DNA of 64,000 nucleotides from Puccinia triticina (GCF_026914185.1 NC_070566.1:930001-994000), one strand, 5' to 3'; positions 22,106 through 33,794 are shown, counted from the first letter of the stretch. Translations and numbers: made by a program. The notes: generated by a model from the sequence alone, not told the origin.

Positions 22106-23353
22106 GTATCTCTAACAGAGCTGCAACTGGGCGTTATGGCGCTTCTACCTGTGTGCGGTAGACAGCGGGCTGAGGGGATGGTGCAGAAAAAGCTGCCCTC
22201 GTGGTTGATCCGGATGAGAGTGGTGGAATCAGAAAGATAGCTGGTGGTAGGAATTTTGAGAGGGCAAGGGGACTGGAATACTCCTCGGCGGTGTTGAGGT
22301 TTTGGGGAAAAGAAAAGGAGAAGGAATGCTCTAGGAAAGGATGCGGGATGAGGGCTCGGAACCTATGCGCAAGGTGCGTCGGGAAAAAAGAAACTCAGAC
22401 CAGGATCAATAAGCTCAGGGAAGATTGGGTACTCAAAAGACTCAGACAGAAATAAACTCCAAAATTGTGATGATACTTTTCTTGGATCAGAAAGAAGTAC
22501 CATGCCAACCCCTCCTCTGAGTTCGGCTGAACTTAGACTCAAGGTTGGTGACAGTCCATGCAACAGGCTGCGCGACAGGCCCTCGTGCCCACCGCGCGCA
22601 CGCTACAACCAAAGAAGACAGAAGGGAGCAGAAACCGCAACACAACAGAACCACCAAACAACAAACAAAAGAAACAAAACGCAACCAACCCACCACCTAC
22701 ACTCCCATCCAACGCGCGCAGGTGAGAAACAGAAGAGGAAAACAAGGGAAAGAAAGGAACAGGAATGAAACAAACAAAGAGGCTGAAAACTGGAAAAAAA
22801 TAGGAGAGAAACAGAGGAAAAAAAAAACAAGGGGATAGAAAGGAAAACCAAGAGAATTCGGCCAGAGTCTTGATCCTGAAACGCCGGGGCTTGATGAAAC
22901 CGCCTATTGGAGTTATTTCTGGCTGATGCGGGCCTCCACTGAGTTGTCCACCACAGCGTTGGGGGGCAAACTTTGGCCTCCCGGTGTGATGGTAAATCTG
23001 GGTTGGGGACCCAAATTGTCCGCACAGGCTTGCGGATTCTGCAAGGCTGGCACAGAGCGGCACAGTGCCGAGGATATCCACGAGGCGGTGCGCAGGGCTA
23101 TTTAAACGGCGCGGCGGCGGCAGAGCTGGACTCAACTTACGCATATCAGCGCGGACTGGCTAGTATAGGCTGTGACAGGGGGAAGCCATGGCAGCCAAAG
23201 CGGGCTACATCAGCGGGCGTAGCTGGGGTGGAGGCGGCGTGTGGGATCCCGGAATTGAAGGCTAGACAGAGGCAAGAGGAGTCCAACGGTAGGCAATGAC
23301 ATGCGGCAAGTTTGACAGATGATCCGCATGAGAGCAGCATGGATGGATGACGT
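22106..23353. other. GC-rich region without recognised gene
   Basis: A GC-rich stretch (about 22100-23340) with a strongly A-rich, C/T-poor tract at about 22600-22850. Long open frames occur on both strands (for example 22539-23144 minus), but they overlap heavily, are compositionally driven, and show no domain. It could be the edge of an unrecognised element abutting the LTR at 23354. Confidence 0.35.
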
Positions 23354-24325
23354 TGTGGCCATTATTCCTGTGTTTGTAGGAGAAAAATTCAAAATTTTAT
23401 GTGTACTCACAAAAAGCCTCAAGATACAGCCAAATGGACATCAGAAATGGAATCTAGGACCAAAATGACCCCTAGTCACCCACTAAAACAACCCTCATGT
23501 TTCTACCGGATTTCACGCACCAGTCCAAGCGCGTTCACACACAAACTCAACTCTTGGCTACCATACTTGGCATAATGCATAAGTCACATGAATTAATTTT
23601 ATTCCTTCCTTTTATCAGCCCTCACGTCCTATTTTCTCTTGGATATGTATGTTTCCCATTTGCATATATTTGGTCTTGGAAAATCCTTGTATGAATATAT
23701 ATGATCCTGTTTGCATATCAAAGGAACACATTGTAGATAGTCTAGCTAAATTCCCTCAGTTGTACTTTCTCACCAGCCAAATTCCCCCAAAGCTGCTCCC
23801 CTGGAGCTCAATTCCCTCATCATTGTCTATATAAGGAAGCCTCTGCCTGCCAGTTGTTCCCTCCTCATGCCATCCGGCGGTCTATATACCACACTCACTT
23901 ATCACCACTCATATTATCCTCTATCCCAGATTACAGTTATCAGTTCATATCACCACTCAGTTCACATACCTTTCACCAGTAACCCAGTCCCCGGTTCCAC
24001 TCCTGGTTGAGCTTAGCTCCCTCTCCCCCTCATCACCCCTCACTTTTTGAACTTATATACCCCCAGGCCAAGGACCTAGGTTCAAGCCCCACTCAAGACA
24101 TCAAGTCACCATCACCTATCTCATACATCAATAACTCAATCAAACTCAGACATTGACAACAATCCTCTTATATATCTCATCTTTGAACATATCCTATCAC
24201 AAAATAAATTGCCAAGCTGACCTTGGTGGTCTTGTTTTCTGATACACAGAAAGGCAGAGCCTGCACCTCATCCATACCTTTTGCCATTCAGCAAAAGGGT
24301 CTCACAACACCTTTTGAGTCTTACA
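23354..24325 (+). mobile_element. Solo LTR of an LTR retrotransposon, copy 2
   Basis: Starts TGTGGCCATTATTCC and ends GAGTCTTACA, with TATATAAGGA near 23829 and AAATAAATTGCC near 24201. Same family as 4632-5704 but about 100 bp shorter owing to internal deletions. The flanking pentamers (GACGT before, ATGTG after) do not match, so one side may be truncated or rearranged. Confidence 0.65.
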
Positions 24326-24910
24326 ATGTGTGTGGTTGTGGGAGTGTGGCTTGGCGGATGGCGTGCGTGAGAGGCGGGCAAAGGAGGATGGGTTTTCTTT
24401 CTCATGTTGTTTTTCCTTTTGTACAGAGGGGGAGGGAGTCCCCCCCCCCCCCCCCCCCAGCATCTTATTATTATGTTTTACGGTTTTTACTTCATTCTTG
24501 TTACTCTGGTACAGATTCTTTACGGCGGAGATGTTACTTACTTGCGGAGTTTTATCTTTTTGTACTTCATGGCGGATTATACAGCGTTTATTGTGGCTTT
24601 TCTATGTGTTTTGTGGTTATTTATATGTTATTTTACTTGCTCTACGATTATTGCGCCCCATACTTACATGCGGAGCGGAGCGGAGTTTCCCCAGATTGCC
24701 TGACTTTTCCTGGGAATCATCTTGGAGAGGTGGTGGTCCTGACACTTCTACAGAGGGATCACTTTTTCTCACCACACCAGGTTCATTTCTTGCGCGCTAA
24801 CAGATCCACAGAACAAACCTGGGAACATTTCTGGGGGCAGTCAAACCCGTGATCACCTGTTGACTTCTGCGGGTTGCCTCCCAGCCGCAATCAACCACAC
24901 ACACCTCCAT
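24326..24910. other. Gene-free stretch with poly-C tract
   Basis: A run of about 20 C lies at 24437-24457. Three overlapping frames cross it but differ only by reading frame and have no domain. No gene is supported. Confidence 0.4.
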
Positions 24911-25869
24911 CACCAGGGGAGACTTTGACACACTTTCCAGAGAGTGCCAGAGTCTAATTTTATGTTGTTCTGGGTCTGATGTGAGTCAGATGTGGATTAG
25001 TAAATGATTGATAAATTCTTCAGAAGTCAATGGGAAGTGTGTCAGAAGTGATGCAGAATTGTCACAGGACCTTGCGCAATGTTGTATAGAACCATTTAAT
25101 TTTCTGAGGATAACTTAATTACAAACTGCAATGAAATCATATTTAATCAATGTCCAATTATTACTCATTTATGGCAAATTTCTGTTGATCAATTTCTCTA
25201 TGTCGAAGGGGTTCCACACAACATAAATGTGACTCGCAGGGGTTTTCATGGCTTTTTGACCAGTTTTTACTCGTAATGGAGCTGTGAAAGTCCCCTCCAG
25301 TGATTGGTCACCCTGATGTACGCGCGTACACAAAGGTTACATAGGCAAAGTGGAAAAAAACTCACATGCATGCGCATGGAGACATTGGAAAACAAACAAA
25401 CACAAACACAACTCACAAGCTTATATATGTTAAGAAGCCAGGATTTCTAGCTGAAATCTGGGACCACACACTTCCAGGCTTGACTTGACTCATATTTTCA
25501 TCCTTTTTTGGCTCAATTCTAGATGATACCAGCCTTCTTTAGGGAAATATGCCCATTCAGATGGGCCTTTCACATCATTCTAACAGGGGTGTACATGTTG
25601 TTGATCTGCGTGAGGCTCAACCTGTGATTTGTAACAAACTTACACATGTGCACATGACATTTAAATTAGCAAGTGAAAACAATGACCACCTTCATGCACA
25701 TGTAAATAATATGAATTGAACCCCAAGAATTCATCTCAATTAAAAAACAGTTCAAATTGAATTATGATTTGACTGTGGCCATTGTGTCTAGAGATGGTCA
25801 CTTTGAACCCGCTGCGGGTATCCGCTATCTAGTGGCGGGTATCTGCCAGATTGGGTGGATACCCGTCAG

Positions 25870-26593
25870 TAGAGAATAACAATTTGGACCCAATGCTAGG
25901 TACCCTGCACCGCCGGCACCCGCCGGGCAGTGCCGGGTGCCTGTTTTTTTGTGAAAAGTGGGGGGTACCCGGGTACCGCTTGAGGTACCCGCTCAAGTGC
26001 CTCCCGATGCGGCAGGGGCTGGAGCCCGTGCCTAATACATCGCACCCGGCGAGCCGGACTTTGACCATCTCGCCGGCAGAAATTCACACCTCTCGGCGAG
26101 ATGGATTTGTGCCAGCTCGCCGAGAGGAACGCATCCCTCCCGGCGAGCTGGACTTTGACCAGCTCGCCGAGAGAAATCTACACCTCTCGGCGAGAAATCC
26201 ATCTCGCCAAGGGGTGTGTCTCTTGGCGAGCTGGTCAAAGTCCAGCTCGCCGAGAGGAATACACACCTCCTGGCGAGCTGAATTTTTACACCAGCTCGCC
26301 GAGGGTGTTCTTCCCTGTGAGCTGGTCAAAGCACAGTCCGCCGAGAGGTGTGTATTCATCTAGGCGAGCTGGACTTGACCAGCTCGCCAAGAGACATACT
26401 TCTTGGCAAGCGGGACTTTGGGGAATTGGTGTCCCTAGTCCCGTACGCCAAGTATGTGAAAAAAGGCACAATGTACTGCCTGTACCCGCCCCAAGTACCG
26501 CTGGTACCCGCCAGGCGGTGCTGGGTGCGGTACTTGGTCCCTGATTTGGGAAAAAAATGTACCCCGTACCCGGGTCCAAATCATTATTCTCTA
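25870..26593. mobile_element. hAT-type element E with CTCGGCGAG array, nested in C
   Basis: The ends are TAGAGAATAAYRATTTGGACCC inverted repeats. They are flanked by CCCGTCAG (25862-25869) and ACCGTCAG (26594-26601), an 8-bp duplication with one mismatch. The centre (about 26040-26420) is an array of the palindromic words CTCGCCGAG and GGCGAGCTGG with TTTGACCAGCTCGCC. The three or four open frames crossing it are repeat artefacts. Confidence 0.68.
26040..26420. repeat. Array of palindromic CTCGCCGAG / GGCGAGCTGG words
   Basis: Roughly a dozen GGCGAG or CTCGCC half-sites in alternating orientation, spaced by TTTGACCA, AAATCTACACC or similar linkers. Spacing is irregular and units are inverted, so it is not a CRISPR array. 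Confidence 0.75.
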
Positions 26594-26599
26594 ACCGTC

Positions 26600-27420
26600 A
26601 GCGGATGCGGATGTCTGAGATCCTGGGGAAAATACAGTGGATACCCAGGTATACCGACGGGTATCTGTTCACCCAAGGGTAGGTGGGCCGCAGCTACGCA
26701 ACACACAATCTCTAAGCCTGCTCTTGGCCCCGCACCCCAGCTCCCCCTCAACCCCGTTCCCTGAATTGCCTATCCCCTGCTCTGTGTCCTCCAGCTAACT
26801 ATATCCTCCAATCCAGACCATATCCTCTGACACCACATCATGAACCAACGCAAGAGTCCCCAAACAACAATTCCACGTTCATCATCACCAGCGGGACTTG
26901 GTTGAAGGGAGTAACCCAGAATTGCAGTTGTGCTGCTAATGGATTGGGTGCCAGGACCCAGTACATTTGTACATACATACAAATACATATGCAAGGGATT
27001 GGGTCCCGGGACCCAGTACACATGTACATACATGGGTACAAATACATACATATGCAAGGGATTGGGTCCCAGGACCCAGTGCATATGTATGTATATACAT
27101 ATGCAAGAAGCTTGGTGCGGACTAGGCCTGAGATGAAAAAAGAGCAGTGGGTCTGGGAGAAATGGAATTCAGTTCAAATAGCAAGCTTTCCAAAAACAAA
27201 TAGCTTCTAGAGACATTTTTAAGAGGAAGAGCCCCTCTCCTTGATTTTTATTTAGCCTAGCAGGGTAATTCAGGGGTACAGGGGTCAAACACGTTTTGGA
27301 GCGTTACCACATGTTACGAGGTGTTGCACTACCCAATTCTCAAACAAAAAAAAACCCTTGATACAATACCCACTGGCCACACAAAATGCTGTTACTCTTA
27401 TGTATGTAGTAATAAAATAT
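26600..27420. other. Interior of element C, no gene
   Basis: Contains three near-copies of a unit with GGGATTGGGTCCCRGGACCCAGT and TACATACATA (about 26935-27105). No coding sequence is supported. Confidence 0.45.
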
Positions 27421-27429
27421 TTATCTTTT

Positions 27430-28905
27430 GGGGGTTGAGAAATCGACTCCCAAATTGAGTTTACGTCGCGCGGACCGCCGCGCGACGTCTTTCCCGGGTC
27501 CCCATGACCCAATTTTGACCCGGGGGCATTTTGGGAGTCGATTTTGTAATTCCGCGATCCCAAACGGGAGTCGGAATTTTAATTTCGCAAAAAATGCCAG
27601 AAAATAAAGAAAAATTTATACCTCCACACTGGAGCACCCAAAGCCCCCCAAAATTTTACAGCACTCTAAATACACTCTCTAGAGCATATTTTAAGCTTCA
27701 CGGCATTAGCACACCTCAGGGAGACCCTGTGTAGCCGGGGGCGGATTTGGCGGATTTCCTACTAACGCAATGCACCATGTCCTGAGATACGGTGATCCAA
27801 ATGCCCCCAAAATTTTACAGCACTCTAAATACACTCTCTAGAGCATATTTTAAGCTTCAGGGCACTAGCACACCGCAGGGAGACCCTGTGTAGCCGGGGG
27901 CGGATTTGGCGGATTTCCTACTAACGCAATGCGCCATGTCCTGAGATACGGTGATCCAAATACCCCCAAAATTCTACAGCACTCTAAATAAACTCCCTAG
28001 AGCATATTTTAAGCTTCAGGGAATTAGCACACCTCAGGGAGACCCTGTGTAGCCGGGGGCGGATTTGGCGGATTTCCTACTAACGCAATGCGCCATGTCC
28101 TGAGATACGGTGATCCAAATTCCCCCAAAGTTTTTCTGCCACATAAATACACTCTCTAGAGCATATTTTAAGCTTCACGGCATTTGAAAAACTCAGGGAG
28201 ACCCTGTGTAGCCGGGGGGGGGTGGATTTGGCAGATTTCCTACTACTTATCCTCACTTGAACCCTCTATATCTTCTGATAAAGAAGAGATAAAAACAAAC
28301 GGAGGACGCTCAAAGGATTTCCCGCTCTCCTATCTACAATTACCGATACAGACCGCAAAAATATTATCTCAGGACATGGCGCATTGCATTAGTAGGAAAT
28401 CTGCCAAATCCGCCCCCGGCTACACAGGGTCTCCCTGAGGTGTGCTAATGCCCTGAAGCTTAACATATGCTCTAGGGAGTTTATTTAGAGTGCTGTAGAA
28501 TTTTGGGGGCATTTGGATCACCGTATCTCAGGACATGGCGCATTGCGTTAGTAGGAAATCTGCCAAATCCGCCCCCGGCTACACAGGGTCTCCCTGAGGT
28601 GTGCTAATGCCGTGAAGCTTAACATATGCTCTAGAGATTGTATTTAGAGTGCTGTAAAATTTTGGGGGGCTTTGGGTGCCCCAGTGCGGAGGTATAAATT
28701 TTTCTTTATTTTCCGGCATTTTTTGTGAAATTAAAATTCTGACTCCCGTTTGGGATCGCGGAATTACAAAATTGACTCCCAAAATGCCCCTGGGTCAAAA
28801 TTGGATCATGGGGACCCGGGACAGACGTCGCGCGGCGGTCCGCGCGACGTAAACTTGATTTGGGAGTCGATTTTTTAATTTTTGGGAGTCAATTTCTCAA
28901 CCCCC
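27430..28905. mobile_element. Foldback element D with internal tandem repeats, TSD TATCTTTT
   Basis: About 220-bp inverted ends start GGGGGTTGAGAAATCGACTC and contain a GTCGCGCGGACCGCCGCGCGAC palindrome. A perfect 8-bp duplication flanks it (27422-27429, 28906-28913). Inside, a unit of about 159 bp is repeated nearly four times (27650-28240) and then again twice in the opposite orientation (about 28370-28680). No transposase is present. The similar frames at 27531-27734 (plus) and 28579-28782 (minus) are the same sequence read on the two arms. Confidence 0.82.
27650..28240 (+). repeat. Tandem repeat, about 159-bp unit, nearly 4 copies
   Basis: Units begin near 27650, 27809, 27968 and 28127 at the word CAAAATTTTACAGCACTC or a variant, and include GGAGACCCTGTGTAGCCGGG. 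Two inverted copies follow on the right arm of element D. Confidence 0.85.
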
Positions 28906-29384
28906 TATCTTTTTGTCTTAAGCACGTTTTGAGGGGCGGGTATCCGCCATCGGATGCGGATGTCCAAAAATGGGGAAAAAACACAGCGGGTACCCAGATT
29001 CGAAGTGACAATCTCTAATTGTGCCTTAGTGGTTTCAACTGCGTTCCAGTTGTGTTCCAGGTGACTTCTGCATGACTTTTGGATGATTTATGCATGAATC
29101 CAGGATTAGGTTCATATCATTTGTGGATTAGTTCCAGAATTTTTCATTAATTCTTGCACTAATTTCATCAAAGGCATCCAGCACAGTTACGGAAAAAGGT
29201 TACAGTATGGCACCCTCTGGAGATTGTGTTAAAATCTCTCCTGGTGCATCTAATTGACTTCACCGGCAAAGATGGCCAACACATTATCACTATCAACACA
29301 CAAAAAAATTCCTACTCAAAGCTTGCCAAGAAAGAAAAAAACATGTATGCAATGAATCAACAAGACTCCTCTTGATATCCAGGT

Positions 29385-29815
29385 CTGTTCCGGTCACTGA
29401 GAGGAGAAAATACTCCTGTTGATTAACGGTTCTCTTGGCCAGTCATTGAGAGCAGTAAAAAATCACCTTGATGACCGGTTCTCTCTGGTCATTCAGAGGA
29501 GTAAACACTCTCCTCAATGACCGGGCCCATTCCAGTCATCGAGAAGAGTAAAATGTAATATAACTCCTCTCAATTACTGGTCCGCTTGGGTCATCAAGAG
29601 GAGTGTTTCCTCCTCTTGATGACCAGGTTTTCTCCGGTCATCAAGATACACGTGTGCAGTCCTCTCCAGTCATTGAGAGGAGTAAACAACTCCGCTCAAT
29701 GACTGGAAGGTTCTCTCCGGTCATCGAGAGGAGAATAATATAAGATAACTCCTATTGATGACTGGTCCGCTTGGGTCATCAAGAGGAGTATTTCCTTTGT
29801 TTGCTCCGTTCATCA
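29385..29815. repeat. Array of imperfect palindromes CCGGTCATnnAGAGGAGT
   Basis: About ten repeats of a half-site like CCGGTCATCAAGAGGAGT and its complement ACTCCTCTTGATGACCGG, with drifted spacing and sequence. The array resumes at about 30640-30690 after the insertion at 29873-30626. Related words occur at 1141-1245 and 2643-2760. Confidence 0.7.
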
Positions 29816-29872
29816 AGATACATGTTTCCCAACAACCAGAACATTCTGGTCATTGATGCACATGCATCCCAA

Positions 29873-30626
29873 CAACAATGGGCCTATACTATACTCTACA
29901 ATAACCGGGCTTTTCTGTTATTGTATAGGTCTGGTTGTACCACCCTATACTAATAACTGCAATAGTTTTGGCCCTTGCTGCAAGTGGCCCATATAGTATT
30001 CTGTGTTTTTTTTCTGAAACAAAAAGTACAGGTATAGTAACTTTTTTTCCCTTGGTTACCATGATAACGCACTTAACCAGGTTTAAACATAAGGCAATGA
30101 CATGTGGGCTCTTGATGATTTTACAGGCATACCATGCCATATAACTTGTCCTTGGGTTAATTACATGGGCTTATTTAGGAACGCCGGGTAGCTCTTGTTC
30201 CTTTGAGAGATTGTTCTCTGTGGCTGCGGACATGTGTAGCTCCAGAAATGGCTGTTTGTTCCCTTCAACTATTTCACAATCCGTCAGCAACCTTATGTGG
30301 CTTTGTGAGGATTTTCCCCTCTCAAGGGACTTTGCTGAGGCTGGAAAGGCTTTGGGTGCTCTGATCCCCAAGCCCAAGAAATACATAGATTTTCATCCCT
30401 ACTAAGTATTGGCACTGGCCACATCTGGCCAGTATATTATTGAGATTTTTTTGTTTCTTATAAATTCATTTGGATATAGTATTTTCAAAAAAAAAAAATC
30501 CTCATGTAATTAGATATAGTATTAAAAATCCATCACGGAAAATGGAAATAACAGTACCTTTATTTTACCAAAAAAAATATGATAACAATACTATACCAAC
30601 ATCTGTATAGTAAAGGCCCATTGTTG
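29873..30626 (+). mobile_element. Short hAT derivative inserted in the palindrome array
   Basis: Ends CAACAATGGGCCTWTACTATAC in inverted orientation, flanked by ATCCCAA on both sides (29866-29872, 30627-30633; 7 matching bases). The interior retains only the C-terminal end of a hAT transposase (30178-30405) and AT-rich sequence with ACTATA words. Confidence 0.65.
30178..30405 (+). pseudogene. hAT transposase C-terminal fragment
   Basis: The frame reads PGSSCSFERLFSVAADMCSS and continues through a NLMWLCEDF-like helix. This is the hAT dimerisation pattern (S-x-ER-FS-A, then a Leu/Trp helix). It belongs to a different lineage from the fragment at 632-829, which has the AFSTGG form. No catalytic core remains. 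Confidence 0.72.
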
Positions 30627-30846
30627 ATCCCAAGTACCAGAACTTTCCGGTCATCAAGAAGACTATTTTATACTCCTATTGATGACTGGAACAAGGGTGG
30701 TGGGTGGTGCTGGACAAGTGATCTGTCTGGCAGATTGTGGCTTGAACTGCCAGTCCATAATTGGAGCTGAGCTTTGACTGCTGTGACATGTGCTTGCGGG
30801 CCAGGGAACGCAGGCTAACTGCCCCCAGGACCGTTGGAGATGCTCT

Positions 30847-30893
30847 AATATTGCATGTCAACTTGCAACAGTTTCTTGAGTTTTTTTACAGTG
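30847..30893 (-). mobile_element. Half of a CACTGTGAAAAA-family MITE
   Basis: TATTGCATGTCAACTTGCAAC...TTTTTTTACAGTG matches one arm of the MITE at 2104-2215. It directly abuts the LINE remnant. Confidence 0.6.
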
Positions 30894-30894
30894 A

Positions 30895-31956
30895 AATACA
30901 AGCATTACTTGATCAGACAAAAAAACTAAAAATCTTGCTGTCTAGTGAGAAACACACTTTGGACCGCAAAATTGACAGCATACTGGAACTGCTAGATTTC
31001 TTGGACCAACAAAACTTAACTCCTGCACCAAATGCTATACCTCTGTCATGGGCTTTGGCCGCCACAAACAAGCAGAAAAACATATCAGCAGCAAAAACAA
31101 ACAAACCTAGGAAAGCTAACATGCCAGCGGTACCAACCAATAAATAAATAAATGAACTCAAACCGACTAGTGCAGTGATCCAAACACTGCAGGGCTTCAC
31201 CTCTTTAGAATCAATGTTAGCTACCAATATTACAAACCAAATCAATCATGTCTTTTCATTGATAAACACTACCGCTGACTCTAAACCAGTAGATGTTTCT
31301 GGAATCACAAATCTGACATCAAAAGACTTGAAACTCTTCACTAGCTCTAGAGAAAAGGCGCAATGGCTTCTTGCAAATAAACATAAGTGGACAGAGTTGT
31401 TTTGTCCGGAACTAAAAACATACCCTTCAAGATTTCCAGTGCTCCTCCATCATCATCATGCAATACCAACCACCTTTGAGCCCATCTTCAAGAACTTGAT
31501 CGGCCGAATAGAATCAATCCAGATCTGGTAGAATTGTCTTGGTGGCTTGGCAACCCAATTCAAAAAGGAAAGAAAAATGGATTGATTGTACTTCAACTTC
31601 TAGACAAAGACATAGCAGCCAAAGTAGAACAATCTGGGCTATTCCTTCAAAATGAATTTTACCGTGGCGCGCACTATGTCCAATCAATTCCTCAATGCTT
31701 CAAATGCTGGAGGATCAGTCACCCAGCCCAATGGTGTAAGAACTCCACACTCTGCAGCAAATGTACCAGCAATCATCAATCAAACGCTTGCACAAAATCT
31801 TCAGCTACTCCTACATTTTGTTGTGTTTGTATCACTCAAGAAAAGGCCTCTTCAAAAAAGAATATCAACTTGTTAGATGAAAAATTTGCTCATCCTCCAT
31901 GGTCCAAAACATTCCCTCAAATGAAACAAGCCATCCAAAACCGCAAGCAATGGTGA
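30895..31956 (+). pseudogene. LINE-type retrotransposon ORF1 (nucleic-acid-binding), broken
   Basis: Three consecutive pieces. 30895-31147 is a coiled, Lys-rich N-terminus ending at a TAA inside an ATAA-ATAA slip. 31175-31531 is in the same frame and contains EKAQWLLANKHKW. 31500-31956 lies in the +2 frame with KNGLIVLQLLDKDIAAKV followed by two CCHC-like knuckles (CFKCWRISHPAQWC, CSKCTSNHQSNAC) and a CCVC pair. ORF1 proteins of fungal Tad1-like LINEs coat the element RNA and have this RRM-like plus zinc-knuckle layout. There is a stop and a frameshift near 31500. No ORF2 (endonuclease or reverse transcriptase) follows, so the copy is truncated and dead. Confidence 0.68.
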
Positions 31957-33794
31957 TGGTGATGGGACGCTTGGATTAGTTATCCTGGTTTTTCTTTGCT
32001 CTCATTTTTATCTCTGCCTGTATGCTTAATCTCTCATCCCAATATTACGGGCATTTTTGAATTCATTGGTTAGTTTTCATAGGAGATCTTCATCATATCA
32101 TGTCATTTTTTTGTACTTGGTGACAGATATATACAGTAGTGTGCAATGTTAAATCAAAACTGCACTTTAAAAAAAGAGTGACAAGGTTGGACATTTTGAT
32201 ACATGCAGGATGCCTATATCAAAATCAGGCAAGCCCAATCAGAGACTTCTGGTTGGCTTTCCCGGATTTTGATTCCAGAATCAGAATCCTTGACCCATTT
32301 TCACCCTGGATTCCCATGCCAATGAATGCAGCTGGGTGTCATGGTGCCGGTCCTCCCAGCAGCCTGATTTTTTTTTGCTAACAAACGCATCACTAATAGA
32401 AACTGTGCTTGCAGGGATGGATATCCATTTGTCAAACCTTGTTGTTGGATACAAACAGGTTGGCAAATCCAGAAGGAATTGAAATGCCCGGCCCAGACCC
32501 ATTTACTGACCAGGCGGGTTGCAGCCCACAGGCTTTGGAAATCCAGGCACAAAAATGGGTCTTTGCTTTACTTCACAATAACTGGGCCCTTCCAGTAAAG
32601 TAAAGTTGTTTTGATGCCATACTTTCATTTACTGGTTGCAGTAAAGGAACTTTTATCAATGGGCTGATATAGCAAAGATCCCAATTTGACATGTTTTGAC
32701 TGTATTTATCTTGATAACCAGGCATAAAACTGGGTTTAAATGTACTTTTACCCCTGTTTTTCCAAATTAAACCGGGTTAAAACAGGGTGTGAATGCCTGA
32801 CTGTGCTGATAAATAGTCTTTTGCAAGCTCTCCCTAATAGTAAAACATGAATTCCTTTACCTGATACTGTGCCAGTGGTGAGGTTGAGTTTGGTTGCTAA
32901 ACTAGCTAGCTGCAAGCCAAACTGGCCACCAGTAAAGATGCCCCAAGTTCATTACAATGGAGATTGTCAAAGTCTCCGGCAGGACAAAATACTATTTTCA
33001 GAATGGATATAATTGGCTTGATGGTGATCATCAAAAGACTTTCATTGATAGAGATGCTGATTTGTGTTGGTGAGCTTACATATTTACATACATAGATACA
33101 TACATATATACATCATCATCATCAACATCAGGCACTTCATCATCATACATAAACACAAACGTCAGGGGGATAACCATTAGTCAGGGATGGGGAGCAAAAA
33201 AACGAAAGAATGATTAGGAACTTCTTACGAGCCTGCAAACATATAGCAAAGACGAACATTAGAAAAAATATGGAATGCGTAAGTGTATGTAGTAATTGGT
33301 TAAGTAAAAAGATTGTGCATGTAAATGTATGTTCAGGATACTAATTAACGCGGTAAATATGTAGATAATATCTATTAAGAGGAAATGAGGGGATACGGAA
33401 CGGGAATTTTGGCTGAATCTTGAGTGAAAACAAGAGCTGGCTGGGGGTTTTTGAAAATGTAAGAAGATGCAATAGTACACAATCTGTTGGTTTTTTAAGT
33501 TGATATTCGTGTCAAGAAGGTAAGGTGATGTTGGCGTCCAAGAAAGAAGACCAGAAAAGGGAAGGAGAAGAAAAACTGCGGAGTGCTGTGTAGATGGAAG
33601 GGAACGTGACGTATGAGGGATGAATGAGAGCACGACCCAAAAAAGAGAAGAACCCAGAATTTGACAAATAACAAGGAAGGGAAACTAAGGAAGGGGTATG
33701 CGAAGTCCGAATTCGAAGACGCAACAGGCCCGACCCTCCTCGAGAAGAAAACCAGAAAACAACTGAAGAGAAGACACCGCCCAAAATAACATAT
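31957..33794. other. Intergenic region upstream and downstream of unrelated units
   Basis: No gene is supported. 32560-32850 has diverged GTAAAGTAAAG and CCGGGTTAAAACAGGG words that look like old transposon ends. 33090-33130 is a (CATCAT/ACATA) microsatellite. 33250-33790 is probably the 3-prime flank of the RhoGEF gene. Confidence 0.4.

Larger units (their letters stand above)
25789..29017. mobile_element. hAT-type element C nested in element B
   Basis: The ends are TAGAGATKGTCACTTYGAA inverted repeats. They are flanked by ATTGTGTC (25781-25788) and ATTGTGCC (29018-29025), an 8-bp duplication with one change. GCGGGTATCCGC / GCGGGTACCC words follow both ends. The 3.2-kb interior has no transposase. 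It is itself interrupted by elements E (25870-26593) and D (27430-28905). Confidence 0.72.
24911..29246. mobile_element. CACTA-like element B (TSD CAT), host of nested insertions
   Basis: Ends CACCAGGGGAGACTTTG (left) and its inverse CTCTCCTGGTG (right), flanked by CAT on both sides (24908-24910, 29247-29249). Subterminal sequence matches element A (5730-6818), including the TGATGTACGCGCGTACA palindrome near 25315 and the CCAGCACAGTTACGGAAAAA block near the right end. Without the nested 3.2-kb element C the original would be about 1.1 kb, the same as A. No transposase is present. Confidence 0.72.

Noticed and set aside
22539..23144. 201-codon minus-strand frame and its overlapping neighbours
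   Set aside because: Composition follows a strongly skewed purine tract on the opposite strand; three frames overlap with no motif.
4632..24325. Two like-oriented LTRs (4632-5704 and 23354-24325) as the ends of one retrotransposon
   Set aside because: They differ at many positions, lack matching target duplications, and the interval holds no gag-pol, only unrelated elements.
26040..26420. CRISPR-like array
   Set aside because: Units alternate in orientation, spacing is irregular, there are no unique spacers of constant length, and the genome is eukaryotic.
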